Part shown: piece after piece, positions 49,187 through 57,929 of the stretch
How the letters are laid out: every line of letters begins with the position of its first letter
How positions within the stretch are numbered: position 1 is the stretch's first letter
Assembly: GCA_017622215.1 (NCBI GenBank)
Contig: JAGARO010000004.1
Coordinates: 186,001-250,000, forward strand
Reading direction: 5' to 3'
DNA from: Clostridia bacterium
Lineage (GTDB): Bacteria > Bacillota > Clostridia > Monoglobales > Monoglobaceae
DNA: 64,000 bases
Translations under genes and position numbers: made by a program
Notes under the pieces: model-generated
Databases searched by the model: none
Seen by the model: only the letters and a program-made list of their open reading frames with translations
Told to the model about the DNA's origin: nothing

Positions 49187-52100
49187 ATGAAAAAGACAGG
49201 AAGAATAATAAGCGTTCTTCTTACAGTTGCAATGCTTATGGGTCTTATGACAAATGTGTCATTTGCCCAGCAGACACTCCCTGAAACATTCGGTTGGAGT
49301 TCTATAAATGAAGGATATATTTCAATTGATGTTCCTGAATTTGAGGGAGAAGAGATTGAATATTATCTTGATTTATACAAAGACGGAGAAAGAATTTCCC
49401 ACGACTTCGGTGTATTCTTTGATGAAAGCGGAATACAGGAAGCAGAGATTTTTGTAGAAAAAATTAATGAACTTGGGGACGGAACATACAAATATAAAAT
49501 CGGTCTTTCAAGAGATTTTGACACTGATGAGCTTGTGAATCCTACAGCTTTCAGCAGTGAATATGTAAAGGTTACAGAAAATGAAGAGCCAAGCGACCTT
49601 CCTTACAATTTGACATGGAATTCTTCAAAAAGCGGAAACATTCAGTTCTGTGTGCCTGCACATATAGACGGAAGAGTAAGGTATAAAGTTGTTCTTTACA
49701 AGAATGGTGCAAAGGTTGATGACACAACTTTGTCCTTATGGGGCAATACACTTGATGAATCAAGAATTATGTCCCACAGCTGTATGGCTGATGAAATATA
49801 CGAGAACGGAAGTGGTATATATACATATACCCTCGGTACAGTAGAGAGTCCTTTGGAGACAACAGACTTCAGTACTGAATTTAATTATGTAAAACCAACA
49901 GCAACATTGCCTGTTCCGGAGGACATTGTACTTACTGAAAGTGATGTTCAGTGGACACCTGTAGATAACGAATACTGCGGAGGATATTGGGTAGATTTCT
50001 ATGTAGCATATCCAACAGGAGATAAGTATTTTGTTTATGGTCAGGAAGTAAGAGGAGGAGATTCAAGCAGCGAATGTTATGTAAATGACAATGACGTTGC
50101 AAGATATTCTCAGGAACAGATAGACAGAATGTATAACTTAAATCCAAGAAAATATCCTAAAGAATCCGCTTATCTTGCGGTTAAAGTTCAGGCGCTTTCA
50201 TCTGATATATGTATATATAATTCATCTGATGCGAGTGGATATGTAAGCCTCGATGGCGAAGAGGGCAGAGATGACGAGGATGAAGACGAGGAAGAGGAAA
50301 CACCGGATACATCCATAGACAGAAGCTCTGTATCAGAGGAATATTACAACGCGGCAAAGGTTATGTATGACCTTGGACTTATGCCGGATATATATGCAAA
50401 CTGCAAGGACAACGTAAAGAAATCAGAGTTTTATGAAATTGTAAATAACATAAGATTGGGAAGTAGCTCAACTTCAACAGAAGAGATTACTGCAAGTCTT
50501 GTTGCAGGAAGAATTATGAGCATATTAGAGCGTGATGAAGTTGCAGAATTCTATGGCGGTGCTTACTATTATGCAAACCGTTTAGGTTTGTTTGACGGAG
50601 TAACTGTTAGAGCTGACAGCACAATCACTCATGAAGAACTTGCACAGATTCTTTATAATGCACTTTCTATTCCATTAATGGAAGAAGTGGGATACAATTC
50701 ATATAATGACACAGATAAAACAATTCTTACAGAATACCTTGATATAACAAAAATAACTGCTAATATAACAGTAAAAGGAAGTACTGCATCTGTAAGCGGT
50801 TTGAAGATTGATGAAAACAATCTTACTGGCGTTGAAATTAAAAACCAGTCGTATAAAATTGAAGATAAAGAAATTTTGGATTATGCTGACGGTGGTCTTT
50901 TACTCTTTGCAAAGAATAGTGTAATTATTTCAGGTATTGAATTAGACGAGCCATTCTTTATAATTAACGGCGGTGATACAGAGACTGAGGATGAGACTCT
51001 TTCAATTAACTTATACGCAAAGGGCTATACAAAATATAAGTTTATTGTTGATGACGAAGATGATGAGGATATTCCATATAAGAATATTCCAAAGACTTCT
51101 GTAAAACATAAAATTTCCAATGAAGACGGAAGACATACTGTAAAGATTAAGTTTGCAAACAGCAACGAAAGCGATACATGTGTTGTAAGCAAGGAAATCA
51201 CATTAAACAACAAGCAGACTATTACATTTATGGTAAATGGTTCTGTATTTAAGACTGAAGAACAGGGCTGTGGAAATCCTATTGTGTTACCTTCAGTTTA
51301 TTTGGAAGGATATTGGATGAAGGGCTGGAGCGTTCCGTCGGGATATATTGTTCCTGATGAAGATATAACAGTTACAGCAAACCTCATTCCTCTTACTACA
51401 ATCAAGGGTAAGCTTATAGATATTGAGGGCAATCCGGTTCCTTATGGATACAGTGTTATGATTGATACCCGAACAGATTATGGTAACAATAACGGATATG
51501 TAATGTCCTACACAAATTCAAACGGTGAATTTGAACTTGTATGCCCACAGGGAGAATATCTGATGAATGTGGCCTTCTTTGCCAACGACAAGACAATTAG
51601 AGTAAATGCAAACCAGGCTGTTGTTGACTTGGGAGAAATAAGAGAAACACTTGTGCTCCCTGTATTATCTGCACAGTATCAGGTAGAAACAGTAAAGGGT
51701 TTCCTTGAAACATATGAAAGACTTGTTACTGAAGAAGAGGTTGCAGGTATGCCTGAGGGAGGAAGATACATTGTATTATGTAGTGCCGGCGGCAGACTTG
51801 TAATTGGCGATGACACAGAGATTGCACAGACAATTAAGACAGATTGCGGAGATGATGCGCCTGTATATTACATTCACATTGGTCTCAGTAAAGAGATAAG
51901 AACAGCACGTGGAGATTACGAAAATTATGCAAGTATAAATGAAACTCCACAGCTTTTGGAAGTTGTAGTAAACATTCCTGAAGAGCTTGAGGACGAAGGA
52001 AACTTCGTTATCTACCGTGAACACGCAACAGCAACTGAAGATGGCAGCGGAATGGAAAATGTAATTGAAAAAGTTACAACAGAACCAAATGAATTTGGAG

Positions 52101-53221
52101 AATACCTTAAGGTTAAAGATGGTAAAATCAGTTTATTTGTAAAGAGATTTGCACATAGCGGAATTTATGCTATTGTAGGTGTTGAAAAAGAAAAGCCATC
52201 AAGACCAAGTGGCGGTGGCGGAGGTTCAAGCTCTGCAACAGTTGATGCAACAACAAACACAGGAACAAGCGTTAAGGCATCTGTTTCGGGAAATACAGCT
52301 ACAATTTCAAAGATTGACACATCAAAAGCGGTTAAGGAAGAAGCCTTTGCTATTGATATAAGCGGTTCAAAAGAAAATGTAAAGAGTGTAAAGCTTCCTA
52401 CAAGTGCTGTAAAGGAACTGGCAAAGGAAGACAGTGCAGTAAAAACTTTCGATATTAAGTTGACTAGCGGTGCTGTTTCATTTAACGAAGAGGCTATTAA
52501 GTCTATTACAGAAGAGGCAAAGGGAAGTCAGCTTACATTAAAGGTTGAAGAGACTGATAAGCTTACAGCTGTTCAAAAGGATGCAATTAAAGAAATTGAG
52601 ACCCCTGAAATTGTTGAAGTTTCATTATCCAGCAACAATAAGGCTATATCAGATTTCAAGGGCGGAGAAGCGACTGTTACCGTTCCTTACAAGTTAAAGG
52701 ATGGTCAGATTGCAGAAAGTGTAACAGCTCAGCATATCGGAGAAAACGGAGCTTTAACTCCAATGGAAACTACATATGATGCTAAAACTGATACAGTTTC
52801 TTTTGTTACTCCGCACTTCTCAAAATATGTTATTTCAGCTGTATATGAAAAGGATGCAATTGTTTTAAATATCGGCGAGAAGGATGCAAAGGTATTTGGC
52901 GAAATAATCTCAAATGATGTTGCTCCAAAGATTGTAAAAGACAGAACAATGCTCCCTATTAGATTTGTTGCTGAAAAGCTGGGTGCAACTGTTGAATGGG
53001 TAGATGAAACCCAGACAGCTATCGTAGAGCTTGGCGATATTAAGATTTCAATTGTAATAGGCGAAGGCTTTGCAACAGTAAATGGTGAGAAGATTGAACT
53101 TGATTCTCCGTCATTTGTTGAAGATGACAGAACATTCCTTCCTATCAGATTTGTTATGGAGAATTTGGGTGCTGATGTTTTATGGCATAATGATACCCAG
53201 ACTGTTATAATAACAAAATAA
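49187..53221 (+). CDS. Large secreted multidomain surface protein with SLH-like and copper-amine-oxidase-N-like domains
   Basis: This 1344-residue exported protein has a signal peptide at 1-27 (ISVLLTVAMLMGLMTNVSFA). The first 350 residues look like beta-sandwich modules. An acidic stretch at about 361-372 precedes two degenerate SLH-like modules (about 382-425 and 450-500, for example ANRLGLFDGV and HEELAQILYNAL), which could hold the protein on the cell wall. An InlB-like repeat segment (about 680-735), a carboxypeptidase regulatory-like segment (IKGKLIDIEGNPVPYGY, about 740-820), a Gly/Ser linker near 1008, and a region ending in HFSKYVISAVYEK follow. The last 100 residues hold two copies of the copper amine oxidase N-domain pattern (LPIRFVAEKLGA, LPIRFVMENLGA). 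The function is unknown. It is a single-gene unit with its own promoter and terminator. Confidence 0.8.
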   Translation: MKKTGRIISVLLTVAMLMGLMTNVSFAQQTLPETFGWSSINEGYISIDVPEFEGEEIEYYLDLYKDGERISHDFGVFFDESGIQEAEIFVEKINELGDGTYKYKIGLSRDFDTDELVNPTAFSSEYVKVTENEEPSDLPYNLTWNSSKSGNIQFCVPAHIDGRVRYKVVLYKNGAKVDDTTLSLWGNTLDESRIMSHSCMADEIYENGSGIYTYTLGTVESPLETTDFSTEFNYVKPTATLPVPEDIVLTESDVQWTPVDNEYCGGYWVDFYVAYPTGDKYFVYGQEVRGGDSSSECYVNDNDVARYSQEQIDRMYNLNPRKYPKESAYLAVKVQALSSDICIYNSSDASGYVSLDGEEGRDDEDEDEEEETPDTSIDRSSVSEEYYNAAKVMYDLGLMPDIYANCKDNVKKSEFYEIVNNIRLGSSSTSTEEITASLVAGRIMSILERDEVAEFYGGAYYYANRLGLFDGVTVRADSTITHEELAQILYNALSIPLMEEVGYNSYNDTDKTILTEYLDITKITANITVKGSTASVSGLKIDENNLTGVEIKNQSYKIEDKEILDYADGGLLLFAKNSVIISGIELDEPFFIINGGDTETEDETLSINLYAKGYTKYKFIVDDEDDEDIPYKNIPKTSVKHKISNEDGRHTVKIKFANSNESDTCVVSKEITLNNKQTITFMVNGSVFKTEEQGCGNPIVLPSVYLEGYWMKGWSVPSGYIVPDEDITVTANLIPLTTIKGKLIDIEGNPVPYGYSVMIDTRTDYGNNNGYVMSYTNSNGEFELVCPQGEYLMNVAFFANDKTIRVNANQAVVDLGEIRETLVLPVLSAQYQVETVKGFLETYERLVTEEEVAGMPEGGRYIVLCSAGGRLVIGDDTEIAQTIKTDCGDDAPVYYIHIGLSKEIRTARGDYENYASINETPQLLEVVVNIPEELEDEGNFVIYREHATATEDGSGMENVIEKVTTEPNEFGEYLKVKDGKISLFVKRFAHSGIYAIVGVEKEKPSRPSGGGGGSSSATVDATTNTGTSVKASVSGNTATISKIDTSKAVKEEAFAIDISGSKENVKSVKLPTSAVKELAKEDSAVKTFDIKLTSGAVSFNEEAIKSITEEAKGSQLTLKVEETDKLTAVQKDAIKEIETPEIVEVSLSSNNKAISDFKGGEATVTVPYKLKDGQIAESVTAQHIGENGALTPMETTYDAKTDTVSFVTPHFSKYVISAVYEKDAIVLNIGEKDAKVFGEIISNDVAPKIVKDRTMLPIRFVAEKLGATVEWVDETQTAIVELGDIKISIVIGEGFATVNGEKIELDSPSFVEDDRTFLPIRFVMENLGADVLWHNDTQTVIITK

Positions 53222-53227
53222 AAAATA

Positions 53228-53262
53228 AAAGTATTACTGCGAAAGCAGTAATACTTTTTTTA
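53228..53262 (+). terminator. Strong intrinsic terminator after the surface-protein gene
   Basis: AAAGTATTACTGC and GCAGTAATACTTT (53228-53257) form a perfect 13-bp stem capped by a GAAA tetraloop and followed by a T-run. Confidence 0.95.
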
Positions 53263-53265
53263 TGG

Positions 53266-53294
53266 TTGATATTATTTTTAAAATGATGTATAAT
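53266..53294 (+). promoter_or_regulatory. Sigma-A promoter for the D-lactate dehydrogenase gene
   Basis: TTGATA (53266-53271), a 17-base spacer, then TATAAT (53289-53294). It begins directly after the preceding terminator. Confidence 0.85.
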
Positions 53295-53327
53295 AAATAT
53301 ATCTAAATTCGACAATTGGAGGAAGAT

Positions 53328-54308
53328 ATGAAAACACTTGCTTTGTTTGATGCTAAAAATTATGATATTGACTCTTTTGAAAAACAGAATAACGGAAGAT
53401 ACAAGATTACCTATTACGATACAAAGCTTACAATGGATTCTGTGTCCCTGGCTAAAGACAAGGACGCGGTGTGCTGTTTTGTAAATGATAATATAAATAA
53501 GGAAGTTATAGATAAACTGGTGGAGTACGGCATCGGCGTTCTTCTTTTAAGATGTGCAGGCTACAACAACGTAGATATTGAATATGCAAAGGACAAGCTT
53601 AAAATTTTAAGAGTTCCTGCATACTCGCCTTTTGCTGTTGCAGAGCATGCTTTTGCCCTGCTCCTAACTTTAGAGCGAAAAATTCACAAGGCGTACCTCC
53701 GTACAAGAGAATTTAATTTTGAACTGTCAGGTCTTACAGGCCATTGTCTGCATAACCAGACTGTAGGTATTATCGGTACAGGTAAAATCGGGCAGTGCTT
53801 TGCTGAAATCTGTAAGGGCTTTGGCATGAAGATTTTAGCCTATGACCCATTCCCGAACTTTGATTTAGGCTATGAATATGTATCCCTTGACCGTCTTATA
53901 AGTGAGAGTAAAATTATTTCTCTTCACTGTCCGCTGACAGAGGGAACATATCACATTATAAATAAAGAAAATATCGAGAAGATGCAGGACAGAGTTGTAA
54001 TTATAAACACATCCCGCGGCGGGCTTATTGATTCCAAGGCACTTTTGGAGGGCCTTGAAAACGGAAAAATCCGCGGAGCAGGTCTTGATGTTTACGAAGA
54101 AGAATCAGATTTATTCTTCGAGGATAACTCCCATAGAGTTGATATTGACGACAATATAAGACTTCTTATATCTTTGCCGAATGTTGTTTTAACAGCCCAT
54201 CAGGGCTACCTCACCTACGAGGCCCTTTATAATATAGCTGAAACAACACTTGGAAACCTTGACGCATACCTTAATGGCGAGGAGCTTGTCAACGAGGTAA
54301 AGGCGTAA
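53328..54308 (+). CDS. D-2-hydroxyacid dehydrogenase, probable D-lactate dehydrogenase
   Basis: This is an NAD-dependent dehydrogenase of the D-isomer-specific family, most like fermentative D-lactate dehydrogenase. VGIIGTGKIGQ near residue 145 is the nucleotide-binding glycine motif. The catalytic arginine is in NTSRGGLID near 228, the glutamate is in GAGLDVYEEES near 255, and the histidine is in TAHQGYLTYEAL near 291. YNNVDIEYAKDKLKILRVP is typical of LdhA. The ATG at 53328 follows GGAGG at 53318-53322; an earlier GTG-type start would lie inside the leader. The length of 326 residues is normal. Confidence 0.88.
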   Translation: MKTLALFDAKNYDIDSFEKQNNGRYKITYYDTKLTMDSVSLAKDKDAVCCFVNDNINKEVIDKLVEYGIGVLLLRCAGYNNVDIEYAKDKLKILRVPAYSPFAVAEHAFALLLTLERKIHKAYLRTREFNFELSGLTGHCLHNQTVGIIGTGKIGQCFAEICKGFGMKILAYDPFPNFDLGYEYVSLDRLISESKIISLHCPLTEGTYHIINKENIEKMQDRVVIINTSRGGLIDSKALLEGLENGKIRGAGLDVYEEESDLFFEDNSHRVDIDDNIRLLISLPNVVLTAHQGYLTYEALYNIAETTLGNLDAYLNGEELVNEVKA

Positions 54309-54324
54309 AATTCGGAGGGGAATT

Positions 54325-54954
54325 ATGGATAAGGATACATTGGCTGGAAAAGAATATTATAAACAGATGCCTTTTATGAAAAAGGTTGAGCATTTTTTCA
54401 TATATAACTGGGAAAAATGTCTTGCAGGCCTTTTAATTGTTTTTGTTATGGCTGTGGGAATTTACTATTGGACTCATCAGGTCAGCGACGATATGACAAT
54501 TTATATGTTTGCGAGAAATGTCCTTGAGGACAATACAGAGGCAAACCTTGAAGAATATCTGTCAGGTATGATTGAGGATGCTGACGGGGACGAAAGTCTG
54601 GTGGTTTCAGTAAATGATTACTCGGCCACAATGGTTATGGACAGCAACGAGCCTGTGGATGATGTAACAGCTGTGTCAATACAGAAGCTTGAAATGGTTA
54701 TGGTTTCAGGGGAGGCAAAGGGACTTATTGCTGACGAGGGAATGAAAAATGTAATCATAGACAGATTCGGCGAGGAATGTATTGAAAAATATGCTGTGAT
54801 TACCGATGAAGAGGTTAAGGCTTACTTGGGGGTTCCTGAGGACGAGGATTATTACTACTTTGTAAAGAAGATTTACAGGGAAGAAGAGAAAAAGCCTCAG
54901 AAAGCAAAAATGCATGAAAACGCAAATCTTATTTTTGAAAAAATAACAAAATAA
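54325..54954 (+). CDS. Hypothetical membrane-anchored protein
   Basis: I do not recognise this family. The protein has 209 residues with one membrane helix at about 33-50 (CLAGLLIVFVMAVGIYYW). The N-terminal cytoplasmic part (DTLAGKEYYKQMPFMKKVEH) is short. The outer part of about 155 residues is strongly acidic and ends with a lysine-rich tail. It starts 16 bases after the lactate dehydrogenase stop with GGAGGGG as ribosome binding site and ends at a terminator, so the two are probably co-transcribed. Confidence 0.65.
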   Translation: MDKDTLAGKEYYKQMPFMKKVEHFFIYNWEKCLAGLLIVFVMAVGIYYWTHQVSDDMTIYMFARNVLEDNTEANLEEYLSGMIEDADGDESLVVSVNDYSATMVMDSNEPVDDVTAVSIQKLEMVMVSGEAKGLIADEGMKNVIIDRFGEECIEKYAVITDEEVKAYLGVPEDEDYYYFVKKIYREEEKKPQKAKMHENANLIFEKITK

Positions 54955-54984
54955 AAAATGGGCATCGTCTGATGCCCTATTTTT
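54955..54984. terminator. Bidirectional intrinsic terminator
   Basis: GGGCATC (54960-54966) and GATGCCC (54971-54977) form a 7-bp GC-rich stem with a GTCT loop. It has A-run and T-run flanks and serves both the hypothetical gene and the convergent DUF378 gene. Confidence 0.9.
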
Positions 54985-54988
54985 TATT

Positions 54989-55195
54989 TTAATCTCTGTG
55001 CTCTACAATCGGGTCTTCTCTGAAGAAGAAGTATATTGACCAGAGTCCGGCAAGGCCTACGATAGTAAAAATAACCCTGCTCCATACTGATAACTGACCG
55101 CCGAAGATTGCTCCTACAAGGTCATAACCGAATATACCGATACTTCCCCAGTTCAAAGCGCCGACTATAACTAAAATAAGCGCAATAATGTTCAT
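54989..55195 (-). CDS. DUF378 family small membrane protein
   Basis: This 68-residue protein has two hydrophobic helices at about 2-22 and 36-58 and the DUF378 hallmarks ALNWGSIGIFGYDLVGAIFG and a late WSIYFFF. The function of the family is unknown. On the minus strand AAGGAG lies before the ATG. It is a single-gene unit. A GAAC-N4-GTTC dyad lies 17 to 29 bases upstream of the start, where an operator could be. Confidence 0.85.
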   Translation of the reverse strand: MNIIALILVIVGALNWGSIGIFGYDLVGAIFGGQLSVWSRVIFTIVGLAGLWSIYFFFREDPIVEHRD

Positions 55196-55212
55196 ACCGA
55201 TTTCTCCTTTTT

Positions 55213-55224
55213 GAACTATTGTTC
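55213..55224 (-). promoter_or_regulatory. LexA-like dyad upstream of the DUF378 gene
   Basis: GAACTATTGTTC has the GAAC-N4-GTTC core of the Gram-positive SOS box. It lies just after a weak -10-like TAAAAT (minus strand, 55231-55236). The flanking and middle bases do not match the full consensus, and such a core is expected about once in 64 kb by chance. Confidence 0.3.
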
Positions 55225-55313
55225 ACACTTATTTTACACATTTTTTATAAAATAAATCATAAAAATTTTTCCATACTATTTTTGGGGGTTTACTGCATAA
55301 TAAATATATGTAA

Positions 55314-55342
55314 TTGATTTTTGAATTTTTTTATGGTAAAAT
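55314..55342 (+). promoter_or_regulatory. Sigma-A-type promoter for the M16 peptidase pair and lgt
   Basis: TTGATT (55314-55319), a 17-base spacer, then TAAAAT (55337-55342). The leader to the start at 55364 is about 15 bases and contains GGAG. Confidence 0.7.
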
Positions 55343-55363
55343 TTATTTGGAGCGTGATGTAAG

Positions 55364-56632
55364 ATGGCTTTGATTAAAGATAAAATCTGTGAGGGAGTAA
55401 ATCTTTATTATATCCCTGCAGACCACTTCAAAACAAACAGAATAAGTATCCGTTTTCACCTGCCTGCAGAAAGGGAAAATATTACAAAAATTTCTCTTCT
55501 TACACAGGTTTTGAAACGAGGAACTGAAAAATATAAGGATATGAAAGAGATATCTGAAAAATGCGACGACCTGTACGGTGCAAGTGTAGGCGCAGGCACC
55601 TCAAGAATGGGCGACAGAATAATGGTGGGAATTTCTGAAAGCATGGTTGCCGACAGATTTTTAAGCGAAAGAATTCTGCCTGAGGCTATTGATGTGCTCA
55701 AACAGGTTGTATTTTTCCCATACCTTGAAAATGGTTCATTCAAAAAAGAATACGTTGAACAGGAAAAAGAAAATTTAAGAACATATATTAACGGCATAAT
55801 CAACGATAAAAAGTCCTATGCCAATTTAAGATGCAACCAGATTATGTTTGAGGGTGACCCATTCGGAATTTCCTCTTGCGGTTATATCGAGGATATTGAC
55901 GGAATTACTCCTGAAAATCTTTATGAAGAATACCAGAGAATAATTAGCGAATGTTCAGCTGATATATTTATTTCAGGCTCATATTCAAAGGAGGATATTG
56001 AGCTTGTAAAAAAAGAATTCGGTTTTATGAAACCGAGAAAGGCTGAGGATATTCCGACTGTACTTGCAAAGCCTGAAGATATAAAGACAGAAAAACGAGT
56101 AACAGAGGAAATGCAGGTAACCCAGAGTAAGTTGGCAATGGGCTTCAGAATCGGTGTTGACCCAATCGGAGAGGAGATTTATGCCCTTACAGTGTTTAAC
56201 TGTCTTTTCGGTGGAAGTCCTTTCTCCAAGCTTTTTATGAATGTCCGTGAAAAAATGAGCCTTGCATATTATGTTTACAGCTCTCTTGACAGAATGAAAA
56301 GCATTATGCAGATTAGTTCAGGCATTGAGGCGGAAAACTATGAAAAGGCACTTGAGGGGATTTTCGGTCAGCTTGAAGAGGTGAAAAAGGGCAACTTCAC
56401 AGAGGAAGACCTTGAAGCATCCAAGAGATATATTGCCACATCTTTTAATGCCTCAAAGGACAGCCTTGTGGCTCTTGAGAGAAATTACATCCGTCAGCTC
56501 GTCTGCGGAAAGGAAGAAGAGATTGAAGAATTTCTTGATAATATAAATAAGGTAAGAAAGGAAGATGTGTGTGCTGTTGCTCATAAAATAAAGCTCGACA
56601 CAATCTACTTTCTTAAAGGGGAGGGGAAATAA
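55364..56632 (+). CDS. M16 family peptidase-like protein, probably inactive subunit (YmfF-like)
   Basis: This is a 422-residue M16 metallopeptidase-fold protein. The N-terminal half lacks the HxxEH zinc motif: the equivalent region reads LTQVLKRGTEKY (about residues 46-57). The C-terminal half has the family-typical LFGGSPFSKLFMNVREKMSLAYYV near 285, seen in parts. Paired M16 genes in which only one carries the zinc site are common, and the Bacillus pair ymfF-ymfH is the likely equivalent. It overlaps the next gene by one base (ATAATGG), so the subunits should be made in equal amounts. Confidence 0.88.
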   Translation: MALIKDKICEGVNLYYIPADHFKTNRISIRFHLPAERENITKISLLTQVLKRGTEKYKDMKEISEKCDDLYGASVGAGTSRMGDRIMVGISESMVADRFLSERILPEAIDVLKQVVFFPYLENGSFKKEYVEQEKENLRTYINGIINDKKSYANLRCNQIMFEGDPFGISSCGYIEDIDGITPENLYEEYQRIISECSADIFISGSYSKEDIELVKKEFGFMKPRKAEDIPTVLAKPEDIKTEKRVTEEMQVTQSKLAMGFRIGVDPIGEEIYALTVFNCLFGGSPFSKLFMNVREKMSLAYYVYSSLDRMKSIMQISSGIEAENYEKALEGIFGQLEEVKKGNFTEEDLEASKRYIATSFNASKDSLVALERNYIRQLVCGKEEEIEEFLDNINKVRKEDVCAVAHKIKLDTIYFLKGEGK

Positions 56633-57927
56633 TGGAATTTAGATGCGTTGAAAATACGAGAGTTGATGAAAGAATATTTTTCGGCACTCACGAAAGCGGT
56701 CTTAAAATTTATGTAATCCCCAAAAAAGAGTTCAGTAAGAGCTATGCGATTTACGGAACAGAATACGGTTCACTCCACAGAGAATTCATTCCCCTTGGAG
56801 ATACTGAAAAGGTAGTTTTACCTGACGGTGTTGCCCATTTTTTAGAGCATAAGCTTTTTGAAGAGGAGGACGGCACAGACGCCTTTAACAGATTTGCTGA
56901 AACAGGTGCCTCTGCCAATGCTTTCACAAGCTTTAATATAACAGCCTATCTTTTTACCTGTACCGACAGATTTTATGATAACCTTGATATTCTTCTGGAC
57001 TTTGTAAATAAACCATATTTTACAGAGAAGAATATAGCAAAGGAACAGGGTATAATCGGTCAGGAAATTAAAATGTACGAGGATGACCCAAACTGGAGAG
57101 TTTATTTTAATGCTCTCACAGCAATGTACCACAACAACCCTGTTAAAATTGATATTGCAGGGTCAGTGGAATCTATCGCGAAGATTACACCTGAGCTTTT
57201 ATATAAATGCACAGACACATTCTATAATCCCTCAAATATGCGACTTGTGTGCGTGGGCGATGTAGAGCCTGAAAGGGTTGCAGAGTTCGTGGATAAGCAT
57301 ATTCCAAAGGACAGGGTTTCAGGTGAAGTCGTAAAATTCGAGGTAGCTGAACCAAAGGAAAGAGTTCAGGAATATATTGAGCAGAAACTGTCTGTTTCAA
57401 GCCCGATTTTCAATATTGCCTTTAAGGAAACTGAAACGGGAGTTGACGGAGAGGAACTTTTAAAGAGGGAGATTGAAACTGATATTCTTTTAGAGGTTCT
57501 TTTCGGAAACAGCAGCAGTGCCTATAGCGAAATGTACGAAAAGGGAATAATTGACGGTAGCTTTGAGGTGGACTGTGAGTTTGAAAAGGAATACGGCTTT
57601 ACTCTCATCGGCGGAGAGTCAAAAGTTCCACAGGAAGTATATGAAAAGGTGCTTTCTGTAATAAAAGATGCCAAGGAAAAGGGCATTGACGAAAAGGCTG
57701 TAAAGAGAGCAAAGAAACTTTTAATCGGCGACAACTTAAGAAAGTTTAATAATGTTGAGGCTGTGGGAGTGGAATTTATCAAGGACTTTATGAAAAATAT
57801 CAATTACCTTGATTATACAGAAACAGTAGAAAAAATTACAATGGAAGATATAATGAACAGACTTAATGTTCATTTTGATACAGAAAACGCTGTGCTTTCG
57901 GTTGTAAAGCCTTTAGAGGAAGAATAA
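56632..57927 (+). CDS. M16 family zinc peptidase (YmfH-like, active subunit)
   Basis: This 431-residue protein is the active partner of the preceding gene. The inverted zinc motif H69-F-L-E72-H73 lies in GVAHFLEHKLFEEE, and the downstream glutamate region is KEQGIIGQEIKMYEDDPNW (about residues 138-156). The C-terminal half has LFGNSSSAYSEMYEKGIIDG near 285. It is cytoplasmic, with no signal peptide. The substrate is unknown. lgt starts 2 bases after the stop. Confidence 0.92.
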   Translation: MEFRCVENTRVDERIFFGTHESGLKIYVIPKKEFSKSYAIYGTEYGSLHREFIPLGDTEKVVLPDGVAHFLEHKLFEEEDGTDAFNRFAETGASANAFTSFNITAYLFTCTDRFYDNLDILLDFVNKPYFTEKNIAKEQGIIGQEIKMYEDDPNWRVYFNALTAMYHNNPVKIDIAGSVESIAKITPELLYKCTDTFYNPSNMRLVCVGDVEPERVAEFVDKHIPKDRVSGEVVKFEVAEPKERVQEYIEQKLSVSSPIFNIAFKETETGVDGEELLKREIETDILLEVLFGNSSSAYSEMYEKGIIDGSFEVDCEFEKEYGFTLIGGESKVPQEVYEKVLSVIKDAKEKGIDEKAVKRAKKLLIGDNLRKFNNVEAVGVEFIKDFMKNINYLDYTETVEKITMEDIMNRLNVHFDTENAVLSVVKPLEEE

Positions 57928-57929
57928 TT

